Positions 24,785 through 33,672 of a stretch of DNA of 64,000 nt are shown here, one piece after another. The translations under genes were made by a program, and so were the position numbers. The stretch lies in assembly GCF_030418305.1 (NCBI RefSeq), contig NZ_JAUHPX010000001.1, forward strand, positions 124,001 through 188,000. The letters run 5' to 3'. The DNA comes from Demequina lignilytica (GTDB lineage Bacteria > Actinomycetota > Actinomycetes > Actinomycetales > Demequinaceae). The stretch's first letter is position 1, and each line of letters starts with the position of its first letter. The notes beneath the pieces are model-generated. The model was not told where the DNA came from. It did no database searches and saw only the letters and a program-made list of their open reading frames with translations.

Positions 24785-25368
24785 GCCTTCACCATCATCT
24801 TCTCCACGTACTTCGCGATCACGTCGACCTCGACGTTCGCCTGGTCGCCCACCTGGAAGGAGCCGAACGTGGTCTCCTCCAGCGTGGTCGGGATCAGGGA
24901 CACGGTCGCCCTGAGCCCGTCGAGCTCCGCCACGGTCAGCGAGACGCCGTTGAGCGCGATCGAGCCCTTGCGGACCACGTAGCGCTCGAGAGCCGCGGGG
25001 ATCTCGAAGGTCAGATCATCCCACTCGGGCTGGGAGTCGCGCGCCACGAGCGTCGCGACGCCGTCGACATGACCCTGCATGAGATGGCCGCCGAGCCGTC
25101 CGTTCGCGGGCATCGCCCGCTCGAGGTTCACGCGATCGCCCGCGGCGATGCCGGCGAGCGCGGTCGTCTCGAGCGTGATGCGCATGACGTCGGCGGTCCA
25201 CGAGGAGCCCTCGTGCGCCGCGACGGTCAGGCACACGCCGTTGACGGCGATCGACTCGCCGTGGACCAGGTCGGTGAGGCCGGGGGCCTCGATGGTGAGC
25301 CGTGACCGGGCACCCGCGTGCTCCACTGCCACGACGGCGCCGAGCGTCTCGACGATGCCGGTGAACAT
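24781..25368 (-). CDS. ribE: Riboflavin synthase alpha subunit
   Basis: A 195-residue enzyme dismutating two lumazine molecules into riboflavin. It has the two tandem lumazine-binding repeats: residues 1-97 (MFTGIVETLGAVVAVEHAGA, SIAVNGVCLTV) and 98-195 (HLMQGHVDGVATLV, SIALNGVSLTVAELDGLRAT). The ATG directly abuts the ribD stop at 25369-25371, with no untranslated gap. No FMN riboswitch motif is seen anywhere in the rib cluster. A MATE- or RibU-type transporter gene is likewise absent here. Confidence 0.95.
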   Translation of the reverse strand: MFTGIVETLGAVVAVEHAGARSRLTIEAPGLTDLVHGESIAVNGVCLTVAAHEGSSWTADVMRITLETTALAGIAAGDRVNLERAMPANGRLGGHLMQGHVDGVATLVARDSQPEWDDLTFEIPAALERYVVRKGSIALNGVSLTVAELDGLRATVSLIPTTLEETTFGSFQVGDQANVEVDVIAKYVEKMMVKA

Positions 25369-26409
25369 CTAGATCTGTCCTCTCTGGAAGAAGGCGGTGA
25401 CCAGCGTATCGACGCCGAGGGCGGTCGCGGTCACATCCTGAGCCCTCAACGCCCCGGCCATGGTCCCGATTCCCAGGTCGCCGACGGCCGCGGTGCCCGC
25501 CCCGAGCAGGGCCGGGGCGACGTACACGTGGAGCTCGTCGACCAGCCCGGCCCGCAGGAAGGCGGTCGTGACGGTGGCGCCTCCCTCGACCACCACCGTG
25601 CGCACCTCTCGCGAGGCGAGCTCCGTCAGGGCCGCGTGGGGGTCATGGGTGGCCAGCTGCACCGCGTGGGAGTCGCGCCAGACCTTGGCGCCGGGAGTGG
25701 CGCCGAGCCCCATCACGGCGCGCAGCGGCTGATGGGCGGCGGCGTCGCCCGGCGGGCGGGCCGAGAGCTCGGGGTCGTCGACCCGCACGGTGCCCGTGCC
25801 CACCAGGATCGCGTCGACCTGGGCGCGGACGCCGTGCGCGTGCGCGCGGGCCTCCTCCCCCGTGATCCAGAAGCTGGTGCCGTCCGCGGCGGCCGTCCGG
25901 CCGTCGAGGGTCTGCGCCCACTTGGCGATGACCCACGGGCGACCGTGCTCGACCGCGCCGAGCCAGCGGCGGTTGACCTGGGCGGCGGGGCCGTAGGGCA
26001 CGTGCCGGGCATCGATCCCGCGGGCGAGCAGCACCGCTCCCCCGCCCTGCGCCTCCGGGTTCGGGTCCGCCACGGCGTACCGCACCGCAGCCACGCCGGC
26101 GCGCGTGAGAGCGTCGGTGCAGGGTCCGGTGCGGCCCGTGTGGGAGCAGGGCTCCAGCGTCACGTAGGCCGTCGCTCCCGCGACCTCGTGGCCCCGCGCG
26201 GCCGCGTCGGCGATCGCCGCCGGCTCGGCGTGCGGGGTGCCGGCGCCGCGATGCCAGCCCTCCCCCAGCATCGTCCCGTCCGCCCCGACCAGGACGCAAC
26301 CGACGCGGGGGTTCGGGCCGTAGGCGGGCCCGTTGACGGACAGCGCGGTGGCGCGCTCGAGCCACGCGGCGTCGACGGACGTCGCGGACGGGTCGCGGTC
26401 AGCAGTGAT
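25369..26409 (-). CDS. ribD: Bifunctional riboflavin-specific deaminase/reductase RibD, probable ATC start
   Basis: About 346 residues. The N-terminal cytidine-deaminase-like zinc domain (residues 1-145) has [19 protein letters not shown], the [14 protein letters not shown] motif and [19 protein letters not shown]. The C-terminal reductase domain has [20 protein letters not shown] and the [16 protein letters not shown] [20 protein letters not shown]. The start is abnormal: no ATG, GTG or TTG lies in frame near the expected N-terminus, the nearest upstream being an ATG at 26595 well inside rpe. An AGGAGG (26416-26421) sits 6 bases before an in-frame ATC at 26409, giving a normal-length protein overlapping the rpe end by 11 bases. 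This ATC is taken as the start. Confidence 0.85.
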   Translation of the reverse strand: MTADRDPSATSVDAAWLERATALSVNGPAYGPNPRVGCVLVGADGTMLGEGWHRGAGTPHAEPAAIADAAARGHEVAGATAYVTLEPCSHTGRTGPCTDALTRAGVAAVRYAVADPNPEAQGGGAVLLARGIDARHVPYGPAAQVNRRWLGAVEHGRPWVIAKWAQTLDGRTAAADGTSFWITGEEARAHAHGVRAQVDAILVGTGTVRVDDPELSARPPGDAAAHQPLRAVMGLGATPGAKVWRDSHAVQLATHDPHAALTELASREVRTVVVEGGATVTTAFLRAGLVDELHVYVAPALLGAGTAAVGDLGIGTMAGALRAQDVTATALGVDTLVTAFFQRGQI

Positions 26410-27067
26410 GGCAGGCCTCCTGGCCCAGCTCCCGGAGCGCGCGGATCTCGCCGCCGCGGTCGTCGGCTCCGTAGACGGCCGAGCCCGCCACCAGGACGTC
26501 GCCGCCGGACTCGACGACCGTGGCGATCGTCTCCCTTGCCACGCCCCCGTCGGCCTGGATCCACAGGTCGGAGCCCGCGGCCTCGACCGCGGCACGGAGG
26601 GTGCGGAACTTGGGCATCATGTCCTCCATGAAGGACTGCCCGCCGAATCCGGGCTCGACGGTCATGATCAGCACCATGTCGAGCGTGTCGATGAGCGGCA
26701 GCACATCCTCGACCGGCGTGCCGGGCTTGATCGCGCACGAGGCCCGCGCGCCCAGGCTCCGCAGGTCGGCCGCGATGGTGCGCGGGTCGCGTGCCGCCTC
26801 GAGGTGGAACGTCACCGAGGTGGCCCCCACCTCCGCGTAGCGCGGGGCCCACCGGTCGGGATCCTCGATCATGAGGTGCGCGTCGATGGGCAGCGGCGAG
26901 ACCTGGGCGATCCGCTCCACCACGGGCAGGCCGAGCGTCAGGTTCGGCACGAAGTGCCCGTCCATCACGTCGACGTGCAGCCAGTCGGCCTCGGCCACGG
27001 CGACGATGTCGCGCTCGAGGTTCGCGAAGTCGGCCGACAGGATGCTCGGAGCGATCTGGATGGCCAT
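26399..27067 (-). CDS. rpe: Ribulose-phosphate 3-epimerase
   Basis: A 222-residue TIM-barrel enzyme interconverting ribulose 5-phosphate and xylulose 5-phosphate in the pentose phosphate pathway. Motifs: [33 protein letters not shown] (metal and catalytic Asp/His), [16 protein letters not shown] and the phosphate loop [20 protein letters not shown]. It supplies or drains ribulose 5-phosphate, the RibB substrate, so grouping with rib genes makes metabolic sense. The ATG follows TAGGCT by 6 bases, so it is probably leaderless; it leads the rpe-ribD-ribE-ribBA-ribH cluster. Confidence 0.95.
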   Translation of the reverse strand: MAIQIAPSILSADFANLERDIVAVAEADWLHVDVMDGHFVPNLTLGLPVVERIAQVSPLPIDAHLMIEDPDRWAPRYAEVGATSVTFHLEAARDPRTIAADLRSLGARASCAIKPGTPVEDVLPLIDTLDMVLIMTVEPGFGGQSFMEDMMPKFRTLRAAVEAAGSDLWIQADGGVARETIATVVESGGDVLVAGSAVYGADDRGGEIRALRELGQEACHHC

Positions 27068-27073
27068 GATCCG

Positions 27074-27079
27074 AGCCTA
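27074..27079 (-). promoter_or_regulatory. -10 hexamer for the rpe-rib cluster (leaderless type)
   Basis: TAGGCT on the minus strand lies 6 bases before the ATG at 27067. Confidence 0.45.
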
Positions 27080-27115
27080 GTGCGGCACGCCTGGCACCAC
27101 CGACGCGGGGCGGGG

Positions 27116-29263
27116 TCAGGCGCCGTCGAGCTCCGTCAGGGTCGGGGGGTTGGCCCCGGCGCGGGACACGGTGATCGCCGCGGCACGCGCGGCGCGGGAG
27201 ACGATGTCCTCGACGGTGGCGGAGTCCACGGCGGCCAGCTCCTGGCGTCCCTGGGGTCCGAGCAGGCGTGCCCGCGCGAGACCGTCCAGCAGCGCCGCCA
27301 TGTACGAGTCGCCCGCCCCGACGGTGTCGGCCACGTCGACGTGGAGCGGCGCGATCGCGATCATGTGGCCGCGCAGACAGGCCAGCGAGCCCTCGGCGCC
27401 GAGCGTGGCGACCACCAGCGCGGGGCCCAGGAGCGACCACGCGCGCACGGCCTCGTCGGTGTCGACGCCCGGGTACAGCCACAGCAGGTCCTCGTCGGAC
27501 GCCTTCACCACGTCCGACAGCGCCACCAGGTGCTCGGTGCGCGCCACCACCTCGGCGCGGTCCCCCACCAGCGAGGGCCGCACGTTCGGGTCGTAGGAGA
27601 CGGTCGCGTGCCCCCGTGCCGCCTCGACCATGGCGGTCACGGCAGCCGCCCCGGGGTCGAGGTGGGCGGCGATCGAGCCGGTGTGCAGGTGGCCGGCGTC
27701 CAGGTCGAGCCCGCTCGCCTCGAGGGTCCACGCGATGTCGAACTCGTAGGTCGCGGCGCCGTCGGGGCCGATCACGGCGGTCGCGACCGGGGTGCGCACG
27801 GACGAGGGCGCGATCACCGTCGCGACGCCGGACGCGTCGAGGTGCGCGCGGATCGGCACCGCCGCGGCGTCGTCGCCGAGCTCGGTCAGGAGGCGCACCT
27901 GCTGGCCCAGCCTCGAGAGACCGACGGCCACGTTGGCAGGGCTGCCGCCCGCGTGCGCCGCCTCGGTTCCGTCGGGCATGCGCACCACGTCGAGCACGCA
28001 TTCGCCGACCGTGAGGATCGCGGTGCCCAGCGGGCCGCCGTCGCGCAGCGCGGTCGCGAAGGACGGCACCAGCGGCAGCTCGGGCAGCAGCGCCGCCTGG
28101 TAGGCGTGGTAGAGGTCCGGCTTGCCGGGCCACACGGTGCCGGCGGGGCGGTTGGCGACGTCGAGCTCGTGGTGCCAGGAGCCGCGCGCATGGTCGATCA
28201 GGTGCTCGTCGGCGTATCCCCACCACGCGGCGGCGTCGTCGGCGTAGCGGTCGTCCCCGGTCGCGAGGCCGAGGGCCTGCGCGGCGTTGACCGCCTCGGC
28301 GAGCACCCAGTGCATGCGCTCCCGCACCACGGGGGTGCCGTCCCAGCCGGTCGTGTACACGAAGCCCGCGGCACCGTCGGCGTCCCAGCCGTCCGACACG
28401 GCGCGGTCGTACAGCGCGACGGCGGCCGCGGTGAGGCCGGCCGGGGCGCCTTCGCCGAGCGTCGCATCGGCGTCGACGAGCAGCCGGGCCCATTCCAGCC
28501 CGTGGCCGACGGTGGCGCCGTAGGGCCGGAACGGGTGGGCGGGCTCGTCGCGGTTGAACTCGAGCATCGGGGACCAGTCGGCGTCGAAGTGCTCGGGGAT
28601 GCGCCAGTCGTTGGCGGCGGCCCAGGACGCGACGCGGGCGGCGATGCGGCCCGCTCGCTCGTGCCAGACGGCATCGCCGGTGACGTCACCCGCGGCGAGG
28701 TAGGCCTCGACGGTGTGCATGTTGGCGTTGATGCCGCGGTAGGCGTCGAGCGTGGTCCAGGCGGCGTCCCACTCCTCGACGGACAGGCCCTCGGCGTCGT
28801 CCCAGAACCGCCGCTCGGAGACGGCCAGGGCCTCCGCGAGCAGCGCCTCGGCGCCGGGCACGCCGGCCGCGGTCGCGGACGAGGCGGCGAGCACGACGAA
28901 GGCATGGCCGTACGCCTGCTTGGTCGTCACGGTGGGCGCGCCGTCGACGACGGCCGCGAACCAGCCCCCGTGGGCGTCGTCGTGCAGCGGCCCGTCGGCG
29001 AGCGCGGCGACGCCGTGGGCGGCGAGCGCGAGGAGCGCGTCGCGGTCCGGGCCGCCGGCGGCGGCGGGCTCGTCGGCCAGCGCGCCCAGGGCCGCCACGT
29101 GGGTCATGCGGCAGGTGATCCACAGCTCGACGGGATGCGACGGGTCGATCACGCCCTCCTCGTCGAGCCAGCCGAAGCCTCCGGGCGCCTGGGCGGCGGG
29201 AAGGAAGCGCAGCAGGTTCGCGCGCTGGGTGGACAGGTAGGCGGCGTCGCCGGGACGGGTCAT
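27116..29263 (-). CDS. AGE-family epimerase/isomerase fused to PfkB sugar kinase
   Basis: A single 715-residue frame with two complete enzymes. Residues 1-408 form an (alpha/alpha)6-barrel N-acylglucosamine 2-epimerase/mannose isomerase-family domain. Typical segments are PVELWITCRMTHVAALGALA, NANMHTVEAYLAAGDVTGDA, RPYGATVGHGLEWARLLVDA and RGSWHHELD. From about residue 416 a PfkB kinase follows: TVGECVLDVVRMPDG, GGSPANVAVGLSRLGQQV and the catalytic DTVGAGDSYMAALLDGLARA with the GAGD base. A sensible pathway would be mannose to fructose to fructose 6-phosphate, but substrates are inferred. GGGAG 5 bases before ATG 29263 and a TAGTCT hexamer at 29292-29297 indicate its own transcription unit. 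Confidence 0.88.
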   Translation of the reverse strand: MTRPGDAAYLSTQRANLLRFLPAAQAPGGFGWLDEEGVIDPSHPVELWITCRMTHVAALGALADEPAAAGGPDRDALLALAAHGVAALADGPLHDDAHGGWFAAVVDGAPTVTTKQAYGHAFVVLAASSATAAGVPGAEALLAEALAVSERRFWDDAEGLSVEEWDAAWTTLDAYRGINANMHTVEAYLAAGDVTGDAVWHERAGRIAARVASWAAANDWRIPEHFDADWSPMLEFNRDEPAHPFRPYGATVGHGLEWARLLVDADATLGEGAPAGLTAAAVALYDRAVSDGWDADGAAGFVYTTGWDGTPVVRERMHWVLAEAVNAAQALGLATGDDRYADDAAAWWGYADEHLIDHARGSWHHELDVANRPAGTVWPGKPDLYHAYQAALLPELPLVPSFATALRDGGPLGTAILTVGECVLDVVRMPDGTEAAHAGGSPANVAVGLSRLGQQVRLLTELGDDAAAVPIRAHLDASGVATVIAPSSVRTPVATAVIGPDGAATYEFDIAWTLEASGLDLDAGHLHTGSIAAHLDPGAAAVTAMVEAARGHATVSYDPNVRPSLVGDRAEVVARTEHLVALSDVVKASDEDLLWLYPGVDTDEAVRAWSLLGPALVVATLGAEGSLACLRGHMIAIAPLHVDVADTVGAGDSYMAALLDGLARARLLGPQGRQELAAVDSATVEDIVSRAARAAAITVSRAGANPPTLTELDGA

Positions 29264-29291
29264 GTCTCTCCCTCGAAAGGCCCTACGAGCG

Positions 29292-29297
29292 AGACTA
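29292..29297 (-). promoter_or_regulatory. Candidate -10 hexamer of the epimerase-kinase gene
   Basis: TAGTCT on the minus strand gives a predicted leader of about 22 bases carrying GAGGGAGAG. No good -35 was found. Confidence 0.3.
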
Positions 29298-29315
29298 GCG
29301 CGGACATGACAGCGT

Positions 29316-30662
29316 TCAGACCGCGGGCTTCTCCAGCAGCGCAAGGAACATCGAGTCCGTGCCGTGGACGTGGGTCCAGAGCTGGACGTGCGGGCCCGGA
29401 CCCCAGAAGCGGGCCGGCGTGCCGGTGACGGCCGCGACGGCCTCGCGGGCGTCGAGCTGGCGCAGCGAGGAGCCGGCGACGATCTCCCGGGTCTCGGCGA
29501 CCACCGGCGAGCACGTGATGTAGGCGAGCAGCCCGCCGGGCGCCAGCAGACGCTCGGCGTTGGCCAGCAGCCGCCGCTGGAGCCCGACCAGGTCCTCGAG
29601 GTCCTCCGGGTGACGTCGCCAGCGCGCCTCGGGGCGGCGCCTCAGCGCGCCCAGGCCGGTGCACGGGGCGTCGAGGACGATGCGGTCGTAGGCCTCGCTC
29701 TCGCCCCACGCGGTGCCGTCCGCGGTGTGCACGGTGACGACCTCCTCGGGCACGGCCCGGACGGAGCGGCGCACCAGGTCCGCGCGGTGCGGGTGGAGCT
29801 CGACGGCGTCGAGCGTGGCCGCCCCCTCGGCCGCGAGGGCGCCCAGCAGGGCGGACTTCCCCCCGGGGCCCGCACAGAGGTCGAGCCAGCGCTCGCCGGG
29901 CTCGACGGGCTGGGCGAGCGCGAGGGCGCCGGCCACGATCTGGCTGCCCTCGTCCTGCACCGCCGCGGTGCCGTCGGCGACGGCCGCGAGGTCCCCGGGC
30001 CGCCCGCCCGCCATGACCACGGACCACGGCGAGTACTCGCCCGCCTCGCCCCCGGCGTCGTGGGCGAGGGCGTCACGGTCGACCAGGCCCGGGCGCGCCA
30101 CCAGCGTCACGCGTGCCGGCGAGTTGTCGGCCTCGAGAAGCGCGACCGTCTCGGCGGCACGGCCGTCGGCGACCAGAGCTCGCGTCAGCTCCTCGACCAC
30201 CCACTCCGGGTGGGAGTGGCGCACGGCGCGCGAGGCCGGGGTGTCGCCGGGGGCGACCACGGACAGCCAGGCGTCGGCGCCCCGCTCGGTGACGCGCCGC
30301 ATCACGGCGTTGGCGAGCTTGGCGGCCCCGGCGCCCCGCTCGCGACGGACCTGGTCCACCGTCTCGTTGACCGCGGCATGCGCCGGCACGCGCATGGCGA
30401 GCGCCTGGTGGCAGCCGAGCCAGAGCGCGACACGCAGCTCGCCGTCGAGGTCCTGCGGGTCGCGCCGCGCGGCGTGGGCGATGATCGCGTCGTACAGGCC
30501 GCGCATGCGGAGCGCGCCGTACGCGAGCTCGGTGACGAACCCGGCGTCGCGGCCGTCGAGCCCCGCCCGCTCGAGCAGGGTCGGGAGCAGCAGGTTCGCG
30601 TAGGCGCCCTCCGTCGAGACCGCCATCACGCAGTCGTAGGCGACGTCCCGGGCGCGGCTCAT
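29316..30662 (-). CDS. rsmB: 16S rRNA (cytosine-C5) methyltransferase RsmB
   Basis: A 448-residue protein with an N-terminal NusB-like RNA-binding domain (about residues 1-140: RDVAYDCVMAVSTEGAYANL, NETVDQVRRERGAGAAKLAN) and a C-terminal SAM-dependent methyltransferase domain. SAM motif: WLDLCAGPGGKSALLGALAA. Catalytic cysteines of the Fmu/RsmB class are in VLDAPCTGLGALRRRPEARW and ITCSPVVAET. The expected product is m5C967 of 16S rRNA. The start codon overlaps the fmt stop (ATGA). The fmt-rsmB pairing is widespread in bacteria. Confidence 0.92.
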   Translation of the reverse strand: MSRARDVAYDCVMAVSTEGAYANLLLPTLLERAGLDGRDAGFVTELAYGALRMRGLYDAIIAHAARRDPQDLDGELRVALWLGCHQALAMRVPAHAAVNETVDQVRRERGAGAAKLANAVMRRVTERGADAWLSVVAPGDTPASRAVRHSHPEWVVEELTRALVADGRAAETVALLEADNSPARVTLVARPGLVDRDALAHDAGGEAGEYSPWSVVMAGGRPGDLAAVADGTAAVQDEGSQIVAGALALAQPVEPGERWLDLCAGPGGKSALLGALAAEGAATLDAVELHPHRADLVRRSVRAVPEEVVTVHTADGTAWGESEAYDRIVLDAPCTGLGALRRRPEARWRRHPEDLEDLVGLQRRLLANAERLLAPGGLLAYITCSPVVAETREIVAGSSLRQLDAREAVAAVTGTPARFWGPGPHVQLWTHVHGTDSMFLALLEKPAV

Positions 30663-31594
30663 GCCTCCCCCAGCTGGGCGCCCTCGCCCAGCCGCGCGCC
30701 CCGCCACCAGGCGGCGGCGTCCATCGGCTTCTTCCCTGCGGGCGCGATCCAGCCCAGCGCGACCGGTTCCGTGCCCGTGCCGACCAGCACCTCGCCGCCC
30801 TCCTCGCGGAGCTGGCCCGGCGCCGTGCGTCCGCGCTGCGGGCGGGGCGAGACGGGGCCCAGCTTGGCGACCGTGCCGTCCGGCAGGGTGGTCCACGCCC
30901 CGGGGGCGGGCGTGCATCCCCGGATGCGGCGGTCGACCAGGTGCGCCGACAGGTCCCAGCGCACGTAGGCGTCGTCGCGCGTGAGCTTGTGCGCGTAGCT
31001 GACCCCGTCGTCGTCCTGAGGCTGGGGGCGCGCGGCGCCGCTGTCGAGCGCCTCCAGGGACTGCACCATCAGGGGCGCGCCCACCTCCGCGAGCCGCTCG
31101 AGCAGCGTGCCGGCGGTGTCGGTCACGCGGATCCGCTCGGTGAGCACGCCGATCACGGGGCCCGTGTCGAGACCCTTCTCGATCACGAAGGTGCTGGCAC
31201 CCGTGACGTCGTCCCCTGCCATGATCGCGCGCTGGACCGGCGCAGCCCCGCGCCAGGCCGGCAGCACGGAGAAGTGCAGGTTCACCCACGCGAGCCGCAC
31301 CGCGTCGAGCAGCGCCGGGCGGAGGATCTGCCCGTAGGCGACCACGGCCGCCGCGTCGATCTCGAGGGCGCGGATCCGCTCGACCACGTCCGGCGCGGAC
31401 GCCTTCTCCGGGGTCCAGACGTCGAGGCCGCGCTCGAGCGCGTGCGCCTTGACGGGCGACGGGTGGAGGGTCCGCCCCCGCCGTCCGGGGGCGTCGGGCT
31501 GCGTGAGCACGACGACGACCTCATGACCGGCGTCCTCCAGGGCCTGCAGCGTCGGGACGGCGATCTCGGGCGTGCCGGCGAAGAGGAGGCGCAT
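30659..31594 (-). CDS. fmt: Methionyl-tRNA formyltransferase
   Basis: A 311-residue enzyme formylating initiator Met-tRNA with 10-formyl-tetrahydrofolate. The N-terminal catalytic domain has LLFAGTPEIAVPTLQALEDA and the folate/catalytic stretch WVNLHFSVLPAWRGAAPVQR with Asn-His, then TGASTFVIEKGLDTGPVIGV. The C-terminal OB-like domain begins around residue 205. The ATG at 31594 is 6 bases after TAAACT, with GGAG in the spacer. It starts a two-gene unit with rsmB. Confidence 0.95.
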   Translation of the reverse strand: MRLLFAGTPEIAVPTLQALEDAGHEVVVVLTQPDAPGRRGRTLHPSPVKAHALERGLDVWTPEKASAPDVVERIRALEIDAAAVVAYGQILRPALLDAVRLAWVNLHFSVLPAWRGAAPVQRAIMAGDDVTGASTFVIEKGLDTGPVIGVLTERIRVTDTAGTLLERLAEVGAPLMVQSLEALDSGAARPQPQDDDGVSYAHKLTRDDAYVRWDLSAHLVDRRIRGCTPAPGAWTTLPDGTVAKLGPVSPRPQRGRTAPGQLREEGGEVLVGTGTEPVALGWIAPAGKKPMDAAAWWRGARLGEGAQLGEA

Positions 31595-31600
31595 GGCTCC

Positions 31601-31606
31601 AGTTTA
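31601..31606 (-). promoter_or_regulatory. -10 hexamer for fmt-rsmB (leaderless type)
   Basis: TAAACT on the minus strand is followed by 6 bases and the fmt ATG at 31594. Confidence 0.4.
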
Positions 31607-31656
31607 GGGGCGGGACGATGCCCGGCCTCCGTCGGCACAGGCGTCGCCGGGCGCCG

Positions 31657-33672
31657 TCAGCGCACCTCGAGCGGCGCGTCCACACGCATGCGGAGCTCTC
31701 CCTCGCCCGACCGCGAGAGCTCCTGCTGGCGCGCCCGCAGCGCGTCGACCAGGGCGCCCGCGACCCGCCGGGTCGCCAGCAGCGTGACGCCGTCCGGGGC
31801 GGGCAGCACGGTCACGTCGCGATGACGCTCGATGCGTTCGCCCTCGACGGGGACCGACGTGGCGAGCGTGATGACGGGGGGCTCTCCCCACAGGCGGATC
31901 GCGCGGCGGTTCGGCGGCAGGCCCAGGTCGGCACGCTCGGCGTACGCGTCGACCGCAGCCTCGCCCGCGCCCCAGCCGACGAGCGCGCTGCGCACGGCCG
32001 GCGGCAGGTCGCCCACGGCGATGACCTCGCCGCCGGCGCCGCGCGGGCGTGCGAGCGCCGCGATGCCGAGCCACCAGCGGAGCGCCTGCAGCTCCGCGCC
32101 GAGCGCGCCGCCCGCCGGCGTGTCGGCGCCGACGATCACGATGCACGCGTAGCCGCCGTCCACGGCTGGCAGGGCGGCGGGGGTCGCGACCACGAAGCCC
32201 TCGGTGACGGAGCCGTCGGCGAGGGTCCCGACGGCGCCGGCCGAGACCGCGACCGGGGTGTCGCCGGCCATCGCATGCACCTGCTCCGCGATCCGCTCCA
32301 CCCCCTGGCGCAGCTGCTTGGTCGCCTGGGCGTGGCATTCGGGGCAATGCCAGTCGGGATGCTCGGCGCCGCAGTCGCCGCAGCGCAGCGGAGCGGTCGC
32401 CCCGTCCTTGCGGAGCGCTCCGCCGCACGCGGGGCACTCCGCCCACGTGTCGCATCGTGCGCAGGCGGTGGCCCGCACGTAGCCGGCGCGCGGCACGACG
32501 ATCCCGACGGGACCCCTGTCCAGCGCCGCCCGGGCCCGGCGCCACACCGACCCCGGCATCCAATGCCAGCCGCTCGCGCCCTCGACGGTGCGGCGCTCGC
32601 CGTCCATCGGGTCGATCAGCGGAGTCAGCTCGCGTGCCACCGCGCGGTCGGCGACCGCGCGCTCCGCCCAGCCGTGCGCCACGAGCGCCATCGCGTCGAC
32701 CGAGGGCGCGTAGCTCGCGATCAGGGTCCCCGCGCCCGTCTCGTCCGTGCGCATGGCGGCCAGGGTGCGGGCGTGCGGGTACGGGGCGTGCGGCTCGTCG
32801 TAGATCGGCGCGCCGTCGTCCCACAGGACCACCAGCCCCAGGGCCGGCACCGGCTGCAGGATCGCGGCGCGCGTGCCGATGACGAGCCGCGCCTCGCCGT
32901 GCATGGCGGCGAGGTAGCTCGCGTACCGGGTCTGCGCGCCGTCGTCGGCCTGGAGCACCGTGAACTGGCCCCCGGACCGGGTGCTCCAGCGGGAGAGGCC
33001 CTGCCGGAGGAGCGCCCCGACGGCCGCGGCGACCGCGCGGGCGTCCGGGAGCACCACGATCGCGCTCTGGCCCTGCGCGGCGAGGCGCACCGCGGGTGCG
33101 AGCAGCGCGTCGATCGGCAGGCCGTGCGAGCGGTCCTGGGCGGGGATCGCGTCCCACACCAGGCGAGCGCCGCGGGCGAGCTCGGCCGTCGGCAGCCCGA
33201 GCGCGGCGGCGGCGGGCTCGAGGGCGTCGGCCGCGGCGGCGAGCAGCGCATCGTCCGGCGACACGACGCCCCACTCGCGGGACTCCACGGCCGCCACCCG
33301 GGGCGGCGCCATGAGCCGGAGCACGTCCCACAGGCTGCCGCCGTACCGGCGCGCGACAGCTCCGGCGAAGGCGATCGCCTGCGGGGTGAAGCTCGCGGTT
33401 CCCGCCGACGAGTGGATCGGGGCGAGCGATCCTTCGAAGTCGCTCGAGTCCGACAGCGCGGTCACCACCCCGGAGACCAGCCGGCCGGCGAAGCGCACCC
33501 GCACGCGGGACCCCACGGCGACCTTCTCGATCAGCGTGTCGGGCACCGCGTAGTCGAAGGGCCGGTCGAGGTGCGGCAGGGCGCTGTCGACGCACACGTG
33601 CGCGACAGTGCGGGGCGGGGAGGCGGCTATACGACGCTCCGGAGCGCGTCGACGCGGTCGAGCCGCTCCCAC
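31657..33672 (-). CDS. priA: PriA-like primosomal protein without helicase Walker A motif
   Basis: About 671 residues. The N-terminal 3'-DNA-end-binding domain reads [18 protein letters not shown] and [17 protein letters not shown]. The zinc-binding region is intact with four CxxC pairs ([15 protein letters not shown], then CGDC and CPEC). The position where PriA normally has GxTGSGKT has no phosphate-binding loop, and the DEEH box is replaced by LWDDGAPIY. This matches the degenerate actinobacterial PriA, considered not to be an active helicase. The start is uncertain: GTG 33672, overlapping metK by 46 bases, has GGAG 5 bases upstream; GTG 33597 would begin right at the conserved domain. Confidence 0.8.
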   Translation of the reverse strand: MGAARPRRRAPERRIAASPPRTVAHVCVDSALPHLDRPFDYAVPDTLIEKVAVGSRVRVRFAGRLVSGVVTALSDSSDFEGSLAPIHSSAGTASFTPQAIAFAGAVARRYGGSLWDVLRLMAPPRVAAVESREWGVVSPDDALLAAAADALEPAAAALGLPTAELARGARLVWDAIPAQDRSHGLPIDALLAPAVRLAAQGQSAIVVLPDARAVAAAVGALLRQGLSRWSTRSGGQFTVLQADDGAQTRYASYLAAMHGEARLVIGTRAAILQPVPALGLVVLWDDGAPIYDEPHAPYPHARTLAAMRTDETGAGTLIASYAPSVDAMALVAHGWAERAVADRAVARELTPLIDPMDGERRTVEGASGWHWMPGSVWRRARAALDRGPVGIVVPRAGYVRATACARCDTWAECPACGGALRKDGATAPLRCGDCGAEHPDWHCPECHAQATKQLRQGVERIAEQVHAMAGDTPVAVSAGAVGTLADGSVTEGFVVATPAALPAVDGGYACIVIVGADTPAGGALGAELQALRWWLGIAALARPRGAGGEVIAVGDLPPAVRSALVGWGAGEAAVDAYAERADLGLPPNRRAIRLWGEPPVITLATSVPVEGERIERHRDVTVLPAPDGVTLLATRRVAGALVDALRARQQELSRSGEGELRMRVDAPLEVR

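Noticed and set aside
23547-27115. FMN riboswitch expected before riboflavin genes
   Set aside because: No leader of sufficient length exists: rpe is apparently leaderless and the rib genes abut or overlap.
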